DNA from: Echria macrotheca
Taxonomy: Eukaryota > Ascomycota > Sordariomycetes > Sordariales > Schizotheciaceae
DNA: 64,000 nt
Assembly: GCA_030411725.1 (NCBI GenBank)
Contig: MU839838.1
Span: 1,116,001 to 1,180,000 of the forward strand
Direction of reading: 5' to 3'
Under the pieces are notes generated by a model, which saw only the letters and a program-made list of their open reading frames with translations, ran no database searches and was not told the DNA's origin. Positions within the stretch are counted from its first letter, which is position 1. Each line of letters starts with the position of its first letter. A program made the position numbers and the translations under genes. Positions 35,543 to 45,590 of the stretch are shown here, piece after piece.

Positions 35543-36940
35543 CTCCTAAGCCGGGCTACCGGCTCAGAGTAGAAAGCTGGGTCGCATCGATCCGAGGACA
35601 CTGCTGCCGCTTCGAATACTACATAGGATACCACCTGAGTTCCAACAATTACAATCGGGGAGAAAGGTCTCATCGGCCACTAAAGCATGGTGTCGCGTCG
35701 AGTTCTCGCACAGCCGCTGCTCTCCGACCCTCCTGGCACCGTGGCAGCATCGGTTCGGCGGCCAACCCTTCGCCGCACGGCGCACCACATGGATTGACTC
35801 ACACCGCATATATTTGGTGCTTGAAAAGAGGCACTAGAGGTACTGGGCAACTCTGAATCACACTTTGCCGATCCATCGAACTTGAGAATCAAGGCCTAGA
35901 AAGGTGAGATACTCGATTGGCACAGAGTCTGGGAATTGCTTTTCAGTCATATAAAGAAAGACGTATATACTGACACGCGGTACAAAAGCACGCTTGGGAT
36001 GTCAGCTCGGGACGAATCCGCAATCCCTATCGATTCATTGCCAAATGCTATCGGAGATGTCATCCTGGTTCTACGAATCCCGCAATCCCAAGCGCAGACT
36101 CCCCTGACAAGGGCGGCGCTTCGTTCCAGGACGAGTTCTTGGATCGCTTGCCGGACTGGCAGCGAGAGGTGCACATCTTCTTCGTCGAGATTGTGTCGTC
36201 AACGCAACAGTTCAACTCAGATGGTGACATATGGATTCTCCCTAAGGACTTGTCCTCGGCAGCCCGGTGCGTGGGTGATTGTGCCGCCTTGGGCTCTTTT
36301 TACCGCAAGGGCACACGGATACAGCTGGTTGGATAAAAAGAGGATTCAATTCGTCTGGCGGAGCCATATTGCGAATTCTCTATAGCATGTCTCTTGGTGG
36401 AAACGTTGGACTACCTGATTGGATGCGTTCACCAACGAGGTCGAAAGACACTTCCGCACACTCCGATCATGGGGGAGGTTGAAAAAGCTTGGCATCGTCC
36501 CCACGCCTCGCTCGCACGGCACCTAACTTTCCATGGAGTGATTGGTTTTTGCTGACGCAAGGGGCTGATGTGACTAGAATCAAGGAAACGTGCTCGCGAA
36601 GGCACAGGAGAGTGGAAACGGGAATGGCGGGGCATTTGCGCCGGTTTGCAACTAGCGAGCCACGGGCGGTGACGATCACTGGCCCGCCAAGTTTTAGCGA
36701 CCATGATTGGTCAATTGAGCACCTGAATAGGAGTCAAGCAGTGAAATGATGTCAACACTGAGGTCATTGGCACCGGTGCAGTGGTATTACGGAACCAGCC
36801 GTCGAGAAATGCAAATGACGCTGGCAAATATTGAATGACCGCATCGCACAACAAATACTTTATAGACCGGGCCTCAGCTTTCGACATCATTCATCCGTCA
36901 CACCCAATTCCCACGGTTCTCAGTCGTGCAAGCCGAAAGC
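35543..36940. other. Intergenic region with possible gene remnant at 35930-36340
   Basis: 1.4 kb. Around 36139-36270 the plus strand reads like protein (FLDRLPDWQREVHIFFVEIV), and 35936-36090 in another frame also looks coding, but I find no complete exon structure. Possibly a decayed gene. The rest shows nothing. Confidence 0.3.
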
Positions 36941-39742
36941 ATGGACGGAGCCATCCCCGGCGCCTACCCCGCCACCCCTCTGGGCGACTTGGAGCCCACT
37001 CCAGCGCCAGCTGCCCCTGTGTCCGCCCCAGTGCAGCCCCGCCAAGACCATCACCACCACCACCATCATGATCACGACCACAACAAGCTGCACAAACCAG
37101 CGGACCCGCGTGGACACAAACACACCGATTCGGGTGTAGTCTTCGACTCCGACCCTATCCGCACTGCCAGGGAGCACGAGAAGCCAAGACGCCAACCGGA
37201 AGCCCCTCTTCCCCTTAGCAACTTTGATCCGACCGCCCAGAACCCGGTCGCTCTACCCCCGGCAATCCCCTATGCCGAACCTGTCGAGGATAGAAACGTC
37301 GACTTCGTCAAGCCCATAGACAAATCCGAGACGATCGATCACAGAGATAATACCACCCCGCCCCAGAAGTCGGCCAACACTGACAACACCCCCCCGTATT
37401 GGGGCAGCCTTCCGAAGTCGCACAGAGGCGGTATCTACAACACGGTGACAGGCCACGGCAGCCCCACAGATGACCATGACCAGCATCACCACCTGCCGCA
37501 ACGTTCAGGCTCGAAGAAGGCGCATGTCGATGGTGACACTTCGGATTATCCAAAGGGTGGCGTTTATAACACCGTGACCGGCCATGGCAGCCATGACGAA
37601 GAGAGTCAACGTCATAATGGCGCTCCTTCCAGCGGCCTGGCTGCAGGCGGACAACGGGGTTCCGACGCCGGGGCGCTTACCGGTATAGTTGAAGAGCAGG
37701 ACGCCCAGCCGTCGTCCGAGTTTGCGGCCACCGAGACAGGGAGGAACGACATTGCTCGTGGCTTTTTGCCCGAGACCGCTACGAGAGACGACGCTGTGCT
37801 GGCGTCTTCTCTCGGCGCCATCCAGAAGGAGCCCACGGTGCGTGCACCAGTGGACGCCGATGTCTCGCAATCCGCTAGTGAATTCCCTTTGAAACCCTCT
37901 CAAAAGGAGACCGTCCGTGGATCGTCAGATGCGGGCTCCGGTGATAGAGATGCCTCCATCGCTACTGCCGCAGCTGCCGGTGTTGGCATTGCCGGCATGG
38001 AGGAAAAGAACAAGCGCAACAAGCTGAAGAAGCGGGAAGATCCGACCACTGATGCGAAAAATGGTTACCACAGCAAGGATGACGCTGTACATCCTGCCCA
38101 TCACAAGGATGAGTCGAGATCTGGAAGGCGAAGTAGTGACGAGGGTTCTAGCGGCGAGAAGAAACACAAGCTTCTGGGCATCTTCCACCGGCGGAAAGGC
38201 AGCAAGAGTGACAAGGATCAAGTCCACCATGAGAAGCCCGTCGAAACCAAGGAGGATCGCCATCACAACCACAAGAAGGAAGCTGCCGCGGCGGCCGCCG
38301 GGGCTGGAACATATGGCGTCCTGCATCACAAAGACGCCCAAAAGGCCAAGGATCGGTCTGCGTCGGAACCTTCGGCCGAGAAGCTTGACAGCCACCACGC
38401 CAAACGGACGAGTATGAATGAGTCCTCAGCAGCAACGACTGGAGCGTACGTCATGCCAGCTCAGGGCCCCGGGGCTGAGACTCGACATCAGATGCTACAC
38501 GACTCGACTCATGGAAGCGCTCCCTCACCCCCGGAGCGGTCGTCCAAGAGACGAAGCTTGACACCACCGGCTCCGACTGCTGTCACGAGCGAAGCCTCGA
38601 CGCGCAGCCCATCGACCCAGCATTCCGTCAGCGAAAGCGCCAAGTATGCGGGTGCGGGTGCCGCAGCCGGGCTTGGTGCCAGTGTCTTTGCGAAGAACTT
38701 TGACCAGTCATCCAAGTCCAGCGAGCCTAGAGCACGCTCGAGCGTGACGTCGCCGGATTCTGGTGTCGCCCCTACAACCTTCGAAAATCCTCGTGAGCCG
38801 CCACCCACCCCCGCCAATGCTGTAAAGGGGACCCGCACACCTTCTCCCAAAGCAGCCTCTCCTCGTACACATGCAGTTGTCACCGATGAACCTGGCAATT
38901 ACAACAAACTTCCATCCGGTACCGCGTCCGGGGTGAAGACTTCTGGCCGTAGCAGTTTGGACCACAAGAGCGCGAGCCACTCCCAAGAGTACAGCACTCT
39001 TGCCTCGGGCACGGCTTCCGGGATGAAGTCCAGTCTCTCATCTGAACAGGACGAGCAAGCATCGGGCGACCATGATGGCCCTCAGAGCGACTCTGGTCTT
39101 TACAATGTCCTGCCTTCCGGGACGCCTTCTGGTGTCAAAGTCGGGTCTGTTTCACGACCGACCAGGCATTCCGACCTTGCCGAGACCTCAAGAGTTGGAA
39201 ACGGACAGGATAACAAACTTGCGACTGGCACCGCATCTGGCATTGACACTGAACATGCTGGTCAACAAGACGTGTCACACACAACCAGGAATGTCGTCGC
39301 TGCCCCCATGCCCATCCACGAAAAGGCCGATAAGCCTGTTGAGAAGCCTGCCTCTACCGCTTTTCCACCGCCAGATATGGCTAAGGAGATGAGTCCGGAA
39401 GTCATGCCCGATTCCTACCGGGAGCAGTCGCACCCTGTCGATCGCAGTACGCATCACGCGCACACGAACCGAGACTACTCTCCGAAAACTGATGTGACGG
39501 AAGAGTCCCGTCCTCAGAAGTCGACGATGGATCCTGCCGTCGCAGCTGCGGCCGGTGCATGGGCTGCTAAGGCCGGCCCCAGCTCTGGAGTTCCGGAGCA
39601 ACCCAAGGTTACACACATGTGTGAGCACTGTGGGCGGGAGAATGACATCAGCTCCGTGTTTACCAAGGAGAATATTTCCAAGATGAACAAAAAGCACGGA
39701 AGCACTGGTAACTGGTGGCAGGATGCTTGGACGAGCTCGTAG
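36941..39742 (+). CDS. Repetitive, His-rich disordered protein of unknown function
   Basis: Single-exon frame; the first ATG is 36941 (MDGAIPGAYPATPLG), giving 933 residues. Nearly all of it is low-complexity and predicted disordered. A run of seven His then D-H-D-H lies near residue 39-49. Two copies of a YNTVTGHGS unit occur at about 37434 and 37563; a second repeat type, Y-N-x-L-(P/A)-S-G-T-(A/P)-S-G-(V/M)-K, occurs at about 38896, 38992, 39100 and, with changes, 39208. Ala-rich segments (AAAAAGAGTYG, AGAGAAAGLGAS) may be short glycine-zipper-like helices. The end carries CEHCGREN, a possible CxxC knuckle, and a Trp-rich tail. I do not recognise a function. Confidence 0.75.
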   Translation: MDGAIPGAYPATPLGDLEPTPAPAAPVSAPVQPRQDHHHHHHHDHDHNKLHKPADPRGHKHTDSGVVFDSDPIRTAREHEKPRRQPEAPLPLSNFDPTAQNPVALPPAIPYAEPVEDRNVDFVKPIDKSETIDHRDNTTPPQKSANTDNTPPYWGSLPKSHRGGIYNTVTGHGSPTDDHDQHHHLPQRSGSKKAHVDGDTSDYPKGGVYNTVTGHGSHDEESQRHNGAPSSGLAAGGQRGSDAGALTGIVEEQDAQPSSEFAATETGRNDIARGFLPETATRDDAVLASSLGAIQKEPTVRAPVDADVSQSASEFPLKPSQKETVRGSSDAGSGDRDASIATAAAAGVGIAGMEEKNKRNKLKKREDPTTDAKNGYHSKDDAVHPAHHKDESRSGRRSSDEGSSGEKKHKLLGIFHRRKGSKSDKDQVHHEKPVETKEDRHHNHKKEAAAAAAGAGTYGVLHHKDAQKAKDRSASEPSAEKLDSHHAKRTSMNESSAATTGAYVMPAQGPGAETRHQMLHDSTHGSAPSPPERSSKRRSLTPPAPTAVTSEASTRSPSTQHSVSESAKYAGAGAAAGLGASVFAKNFDQSSKSSEPRARSSVTSPDSGVAPTTFENPREPPPTPANAVKGTRTPSPKAASPRTHAVVTDEPGNYNKLPSGTASGVKTSGRSSLDHKSASHSQEYSTLASGTASGMKSSLSSEQDEQASGDHDGPQSDSGLYNVLPSGTPSGVKVGSVSRPTRHSDLAETSRVGNGQDNKLATGTASGIDTEHAGQQDVSHTTRNVVAAPMPIHEKADKPVEKPASTAFPPPDMAKEMSPEVMPDSYREQSHPVDRSTHHAHTNRDYSPKTDVTEESRPQKSTMDPAVAAAAGAWAAKAGPSSGVPEQPKVTHMCEHCGRENDISSVFTKENISKMNKKHGSTGNWWQDAWTSS

Positions 39743-40225
39743 AACATGCGGGGCGGACTGTATGAGTGATGACCGGCGTGTTTGTAGCGAGAGCATGTAT
39801 CATTATCGTTCATTCTTAGCAACAGCTTTAGGCAACAATGGTATTTCTTGGAAGCTTCTGATCGCGGTGGCATGTGATGTGGCACACGTGTTCATACATG
39901 CAAATTTCCGAACTCTGTTGTTTCACATGAAGCGATGTTGAGGAACTTGGTGTGCACAGCCCCATGGCAATGCTAGTGATGAGTGACTGGAGTTTTAGGC
40001 GTCTGCCAGGGACCTTACATTAGGCGGTACCTCCTCTTACTACCCTTCACCATCTGCAGCTAGCACACTGAATGTTAGTTCAGTACATGGCAATCTTCTA
40101 TAGGGGGGCAAAAAGGGATAGTTTGTCCACCGTGGCCGAGGATTTTGTAATCACTCTATCACAAGCTAGCAAGCATTGTGGATAATGCAGCGTGCGATGT
40201 TGAGAGCGAAAAAAAAAATGAACTC
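39743..40225. other. Intergenic region
   Basis: 480 bp after the repetitive protein. It ends in a run of nine A (about 40210-40218) that serves as the oligo-T terminator of the minus-strand tRNA-like gene next to it. Confidence 0.4.
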
Positions 40226-40354
40226 TGGGCGGGCTGGGAGTCGAACCCAGGTCTTCCAATGAACGCTTTGATAAGGAAAGATGGATCTGGAATAGAAAGC
40301 AACGCTGATTTTAAACACGCTCAGGGGATGCGCTGACCACTGCGCTACCCGCCC
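40226..40354 (-). tRNA. tRNA-like gene with long insert, isotype unresolved (copy 1)
   Basis: Reads 5' GGGCGGG ... CCCGCCC 3', a perfect 7-bp acceptor stem; D arm GCGC/GCGC with A box TAGCGCAGTGG; T arm CTGGG/CCCAG with perfect B box GGTTCGACTCC; oligo-T terminator just downstream. Between the D and T arms there is an insert about 56 nt longer than a normal tRNA. I could not build a 5-bp anticodon stem: TCC can pair with GGA but the next two pairs fail, so I assign no anticodon. Copy 2 at 40451-40570 shares the arms. Confidence 0.6.
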
Positions 40355-40450
40355 GTTGGGGGTTTTGTTGAAAGTGGTTGTGTGCTATAGACTTAAATAC
40401 CTCGTTTTTTGCAACGCTAGACGCAAAAAAAGAAAAAAAACGGAGAGTCT

Positions 40451-40570
40451 TGGGCGGGCTGGGAGTCGAACCCAGGTCTTCCAGTGAACGCTTTGAGAAT
40501 TTAGATTAGAGAAAACAACGCTGATTTTAGATACGCTCAGGGGACGCGCTGACCACTACGCTACCCGCCC
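40451..40570 (-). tRNA. tRNA-like gene with long insert, isotype unresolved (copy 2)
   Basis: Same acceptor, D and T arms as the copy at 40226-40354, differing by single bases in the D arm (GCGT for GCGC, G for A at position 26). The insert is 9 nt shorter and differs mainly in its middle, while CCTGAGCGT, AAAATCAGCGTTG and AAAGCGTTCA flanks are kept. A T-run terminator lies downstream on the minus strand. The variable middle with kept flanks argues for two active or recently duplicated genes with an intron. Confidence 0.6.
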
Positions 40571-40914
40571 TTCTCTTTTTCAGAGGGATTTCGTTATGTG
40601 GTGGTGTGTTGGTTGATGTTATATACGTAGGTACCCACGTTGCGTCCAAGGTTTCGGGTGGGTTTGGGTTGCAAGTTTAGTTGTGCATTTTTACAATGGG
40701 GGATTTTGTGTTCTTCCGCGACGGGGAGGTTGCGGTGTATCTATTTTGGAAACTTGTTGTATAGTTCCGATGTATTCATTTGTGTCGATTGGGCAAGGGG
40801 GTTCGGGAGAGATTTTTGGGGCTTTCTCCAGCGCAGCGTTCCGGTCCGCCGACAAACGGCGAGACGACTCTCATCCGGTCCTTTTCCTAGCGAGATGGGC
40901 ATGAAAGAGTCGTC

Positions 40915-41009
40915 GGGCGTGTAGCTCATCTGGTAGAGCGTTCGCTTAGCATGGTGCCTGTAAGAATCGGTCATGCGAAAGGTACTGGGTTCGATTCCCA
41001 GCTCGTCCA
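40915..41009 (+). tRNA. tRNA-Ala(AGC) with 22-nt intron
   Basis: Acceptor GGGCGTG/CTCGTCC, D arm GCTC/GAGC, anticodon stem TTCGC/GCGAA with loop TTAGCAT (anticodon AGC), T arm CTGGG/CCCAG with GGTTCGATTCC. The intron occupies 40952-40973 at the canonical site 3' of the anticodon. Exons are identical to the minus-strand copy at 57526-57622. A TTTTT terminator follows at about 41041. Confidence 0.95.
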
Positions 41010-43149
41010 GAGTGGGTTTGGGTGGATGGTGTCTTTGTTTCTTTTTGACCTCTTGCGATGAGGTTGATATTGTTAGGGTACTGCTTTAACGGATGCAAGG
41101 GTCTAAGCAAGGAGTGGTATTCGACTAGAATAAGAAGTATAAGGAGGAAGGAAATAGTCCTATCCTGAGCCGGCCCTGAGCCGGGGTGAGCAACGTCACG
41201 TGGGCGAGGTACGAAAAAGGAAATTTCGTGTGCCCAGATTCGTTGCACAAAATACCTTTGTCGCAGGCTTGGACCACAACTCGGCCTCACAGCTGTCAAG
41301 GAATGTTTCGCTCCACCATCTCCCTACCTACCTCTTCCAGGATGACCCACTATCCATGATTTGTAACCGTCAACTGCTCTGGCTATCGTAATGTTCTCAG
41401 TGCGGTATTACTTTGCGCAGCAGTACTTGAAATTGAAAGAAGACCGGAGAACATACTCCGTCGGAGTCAATGATCGGGGTCCTTTGGACTGTTGGTAGTT
41501 TGCTTTCAATGCACCATATACGACAGTGTTTAGAACCAACAGACTCCTTGGGTGCTTACCCTCAACCATGTGTTGGCAATCAGGAGTACCCCGAGCAGCG
41601 GATCCAACAGCGCGGCTCAGTCGCCTCACGACTTCAGGCAATATACGGAAAATAACTTGAGGCCACCAACAACCGATCGTTGGTAATCGGGTAATGAAAT
41701 CAAGTAAATGATCCTAACTAAGTCGCCTATTATCTTGTCAGGGAGAGTTCCGGAAACAAGGTACGGAGAGCCCTCCCAGGCGTCAGCTAAAGTAACAATC
41801 TAAAGACCAATATACTAGTTAAAAAACAGGGAAGGTGTCACAACACACATTTTCATTTGATTCATATCTTGCTCTATCTTTATCTCGAAAGTTACTTGGT
41901 CGAAGGCTCCACAAACCAATGCCGCTCGACGCAGTCCTCGCCGGGGATGAGACTACGGCTTTGACGAATGTCCCAGAACGCGAATACTTGCAGAACGGAG
42001 TTAACTAGGAGTTTCACAGCCGTCATTTTCTGTCCCATCCCCTCTCGTTCCGATTCTGCCAGTTAGCACTGAGCTGCTTTGGTGAAGCTGGGTAGGTTAG
42101 GACGTAGAGCGGTTTTCCCCAGACCTCTCTCCCAATAGACACATAAATATATGTAAGGTATTCGGTGCTGTATTTAGCAATAATACGCTAGACAAAGCAA
42201 ACCCGACTTGGGTACCAACTTGAGCTTTTAATGAATAAGACAGGTATTGTTTCATTCAGTACCTAGAATTCTCGATGGGTTAGCAAAGGGATGTCCTTAC
42301 GAGGAAGGAGATAATATATCCCCAACCCAAGCTGCAATATAGTCTCGGTACTCTCGAGATCCCCAGTGCTAGTTAGCTTAGGCCCAATTCATGGACTTTG
42401 GACCTACAACACTCTACATACACATAGAACCAAACTTGAACTAGAACTTCAGCCAGACAATACGAAGTTAGAACTCGGAGTTTGGGCAGAATCGACCATC
42501 TTTAGGCATACCGTAATATACCACATGAAATTGATACAAATACACGCGTACATCAAAGATACTTAGCAGTGTAAACGCGCATCGTGGAATGGAATCGGAA
42601 GTTCGGCATAGTAGCCGGTGGGTTCACCCTTGGTTCTTTCCAACAGAGTGTTACTGTCACACCTATTTTTATGTAATTTCGGTATAGCTCAATCCATGGA
42701 CGACGTCTGCCATCTTCGCTGGGGTCAACTTTCCTCGACCTCGTATCGAGAGCAAGTACGTACCTTATTCAGGATGTACGGCAGTACCAAAAGCTACCCG
42801 GTACATATAATCTTGAACCGCAACGAAGGGCCTTTTACGGAAAACCATACAAGGAGGGATTACCAACAAACAAACGTAATATAGGACAGCAGCCGATTCG
42901 GTTGTGTAACGTCCAACATCGCTAACTGTGGAGAGTCCCATGATCATGTCAGACAGGAAGTGCAGACAACGAGATGAGCAGGGTGGAAATCACCCGCGCC
43001 AGCTGCCCACCTTAGCTAGGTATATAAGCTGCGGTCTTTCTCGCATGCTTGACGGACATGATCCTCGCTATCCCATCCCAGTCCAACCTGACTCCCTACC
43101 TACCTACGAGTCCTGCCATTCCTCCCAAAGAGATTCACATACCGCAAAC
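41010..43149. other. AT-richer, gene-poor stretch
   Basis: 2.1 kb with visibly lower GC than the flanks and no ORF of substance. I see no terminal repeats, transposase frames or tandem arrays. The last 130 bp hold the promoter of the small secreted protein. Confidence 0.4.
43021..43028 (+). promoter_or_regulatory. TATA box of the small secreted protein gene
   Basis: TATATAAG lies 129 bp upstream of the ATG at 43150, a usual distance for a fungal TATA promoter. Confidence 0.6.
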
Positions 43150-43641
43150 ATGAAGGTAAGGCATACACACTCACCCACTCCTTGCAGAACATATCGACTG
43201 ACCCTGAAATCGTAGGTCTCGGTTGTTGTCTTCTGCTTTCTGGCTGCAGCGAACTGCTCTGTGGTGCCACCCCATCGCACTTCTTCAGTCAACGAAACAC
43301 TTATTCCCATTGACAAGCTCTCCAACCGTCTCATCAAGCGTGACGACGAGTGGACCTTGGTCCTCTACAATGCACACAAGAAAGGGGGGCAGTGTGGAGG
43401 GACCGGGGAGACCCGATCGGGCGACAGTGACAGGTGTGAGGATATTACCAACAAAAAGTGCGCCGACATCAGCGTCAACGCGAACGTTGGCATTGCATCG
43501 TGTAGCTTCAGCTTCAAATCTGAGAGCTGCAGTGGGCCGAGGAAGAACTACTCAGTTGTCCAGGGAGGAACCGATCAAAACGGCGTAGACTTGGATGACG
43601 ATGTGAAATTTGTGAGTGTGTCCTGCAGTCTTGGTGGTTAG
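43150..43641 (+). CDS. Small cysteine-rich secreted protein
   Basis: Exon 1 is 6 nt (ATGAAG, 43150-43155); intron 43156-43215; exon 2 43216-43641; 143 residues. Joining them completes a signal peptide (MKVSVVVFCFLAAANC). A propeptide ending LIKR would be cut by a Kex2-like protease at about residue 45. The mature part of about 98 residues has six cysteines (motifs QCGGTG, RCED, KKCAD, ASCSF, ESCSG, VSCSL), enough for three disulphides. This is the profile of fungal secreted effector-like or antimicrobial-type proteins, but I recognise no family. The alternative acceptor (CTTGCAG) puts the protein out of frame. Confidence 0.8.
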
Positions 43642-44493
43642 CCGTGATGGGACGGGATGGTTTATGTTAGTTGAGGTCTGGTTAGTTATATGGCATTTGA
43701 GCGTGAGATATACGAAGAGTGTAAGACATCGCATACTTCGAAATAGTTTTCTCTCAGTATTTACTCTTTGCTTTCATGTATCCCTAAAATAGCGATCGCA
43801 TCATGAATCTTTCCTGTAGACTGAATTATTTGCCAAAAATTAGCAGGTTTCAGCTGTAGTACCTGGTACCCCTTTCGTTGCTTACCGGCAGCGCCTCGCG
43901 GGTCTACCTCCTTTTCTTTTTCCGGAACCCTTACTTGGGTAACCGTGATCCTCGAGGGTGTTGGCCTGCAAGTTCCTTTCGTGGCTGTTGGTGGTGAGCT
44001 CTTGCCCACTTCGCATTATGATGTCACCGATAAAACATGCATCCGTGATCCGCCTGGAACTTTTCTCCCGCAGCACCGACAATTTGGAGGGTGCGCGGAA
44101 AGGGTGTGGAAAATAAGTTGGAAAAAAGGCCCGACATTACCCACCGTGACGGGTTCTATACCTTGCCCATCATGGGACTCTTATCCGGGTCAGTCATGTC
44201 TTCGCTCTTGGCCGGTGGCAACCATGAAGCGCATTTCATCTTTGCATTTGGGTGGGTGACACGACCATTTATCTGTGGCGCAGCGCCTGGACAGATTTCC
44301 CTATGATTGGACTAGACTGGCCCATTTGCCGACCAGAGGGCGGGGGACACGTAATATTGAGCGAGTTCCCACCAGACGGCAAACTATCCATCCTCCTCTT
44401 CCAGTCATCTCCGAGCACGAAAGCCTCTTGTGCAATCCGACCTGATTTCTCACAAGATAGACCAAATATAAGCATTACCTTTCAACATCGCAA
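43642..44493. other. Intergenic region
   Basis: 850 bp without a supported gene. Confidence 0.4.
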
Positions 44494-44811
44494 ATGGCAC
44501 AGCACGAAGGTACCGAAGCCGTCTCTAAAGGTAAGGCGCGAAGGCCCTTTCTGGCAGGCCCGGGGATTCGATTCCGTCCATTGGACTTGGACTGACCGTG
44601 AGCATAAGCAGAGACCCAGGATACTCAGCAATGGGAGGTGGTCGGAAAGCCTGCCAGCGAGCCTAATCCCGCCCCAGAAAGCGAGACGACTGTCCATGGA
44701 CGAGCAACATCCAGCCACTTCGACCTAAAGATTGGGTGGGGCAAGTACAAGCTCACATTGCTCAGCTGGGACATCAACACCAAGAATAGCACGACGGAGA
44801 AGGAGGCATAA
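44494..44811 (+). CDS. Small hypothetical protein (two exons)
   Basis: ATG 44494 (MAQHEGTEAVSK), donor GTAAGG at 44531, branch-like CTGAC and acceptor CAG at 44611, stop TAA at 44811: 78 residues. The protein is acidic in its first half (TQQWEVVGKPASEP) and ends in a beta-like segment (FDLKIGWGKYKLTLLSWDIN). The splice signals are good and the amino-acid use looks real, but I know no homologous family. The minus strand here also has an open frame of 97 codons with hydrophobic content; I prefer the plus-strand model. Confidence 0.5.
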
Positions 44812-44986
44812 AGACGGCCAAGATACATCAGTGCCAAAGAACCTACTGCCATACATGCGGTGAAGAATAGCAGCGAAGGATAATTCGAGATAGAAATGGG
44901 CTGGTCAAGGTCCAACTTGGCATTTCTACCATGCGAGCGGCTGCGTATTTAGTGCTATATTAATACCTTATCTATCGAGCTTTTAG

Positions 44987-45307
44987 CTAAAGACTTTCCG
45001 ACAGGAGACGACTCCCAAGCCATCCAGTCGCTTGCCTAGGTACGCCAACAAAAAGGGCCAGACCGCATTATTTCGGGCTTGTTTCTCAGGGACTAATGTC
45101 GAAGTCATGATCCTCCTGGACGCCGGAGCAGACCCTTGCATCCAAGACGCCGATGGCTGGACGGCGCTCCACGAAGCGGTGGCTCGTTGTAACTGTGATG
45201 CCACCATATCGCTCGTTAAACACGGAGCGAGTCTCGACGTCGCCACCAAGTCTGGGGACACGCCGCTTGATGTGGCACGCAAGTTAGTGGAGATGCACAA
45301 AAAGTAG
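44987..45307 (+). pseudogene. Orphan ankyrin-repeat fragment
   Basis: An open frame with no ATG upstream encodes about two and a half ankyrin repeats (GQTALFRACFSGTNVEVM, GWTALHEAVARCNCDATI, GDTPLDVARKL) and ends naturally at TAG 45307. It could be the last exon of a gene with unrecognised upstream exons (a CCTAG acceptor is at 45039), or debris of a STAND or ankyrin gene. The small gene at 44494-44811 is too far off frame to join with confidence. Confidence 0.5.
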
Positions 45308-45516
45308 ATCCAACACATAGTTATCGAAGGAGATTGAGGACTCCGATGGATTGGCAGATAAGTTCCGGCGTGCCTTCGTACTTGTATTCCAGGAAAACTA
45401 CCCCACGTGCGAGACAAACGGGCAGGAAATAGTAACAAAAAAGAGTGTGGGAAGAACACTTCTAATAAAAAATAAAAAATAAAAGAACACGGACAGCAAG
45501 CAAGCCACTCTTTCTT

Positions 45517-45590
45517 TGATCGAACCCAGGCTCGATCTGGGGACCTTCAGTGTGTTAGACTGACGTGATAACCAACTACACCATCCGACC
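45517..45590 (-). tRNA. tRNA-Val(AAC), intronless
   Basis: Acceptor GGTCGGA/TTCGATC (with wobble pairs), anticodon stem TCAGT/ACTGA and loop CTAACAC giving anticodon AAC, T stem CCCAG/CTGGG. The T loop starts ATCG instead of the nearly universal TTCG, which changes the B box; this may weaken transcription. A T-rich stretch downstream on the minus strand (45466-45484) can terminate Pol III. Confidence 0.85.

Noticed and set aside
44625..44915. Minus-strand hydrophobic frame of 97 codons
   Set aside because: Overlaps a plus-strand gene model with good splice signals; the hydrophobic look can come from the antisense of polar codons. Not fully excluded.
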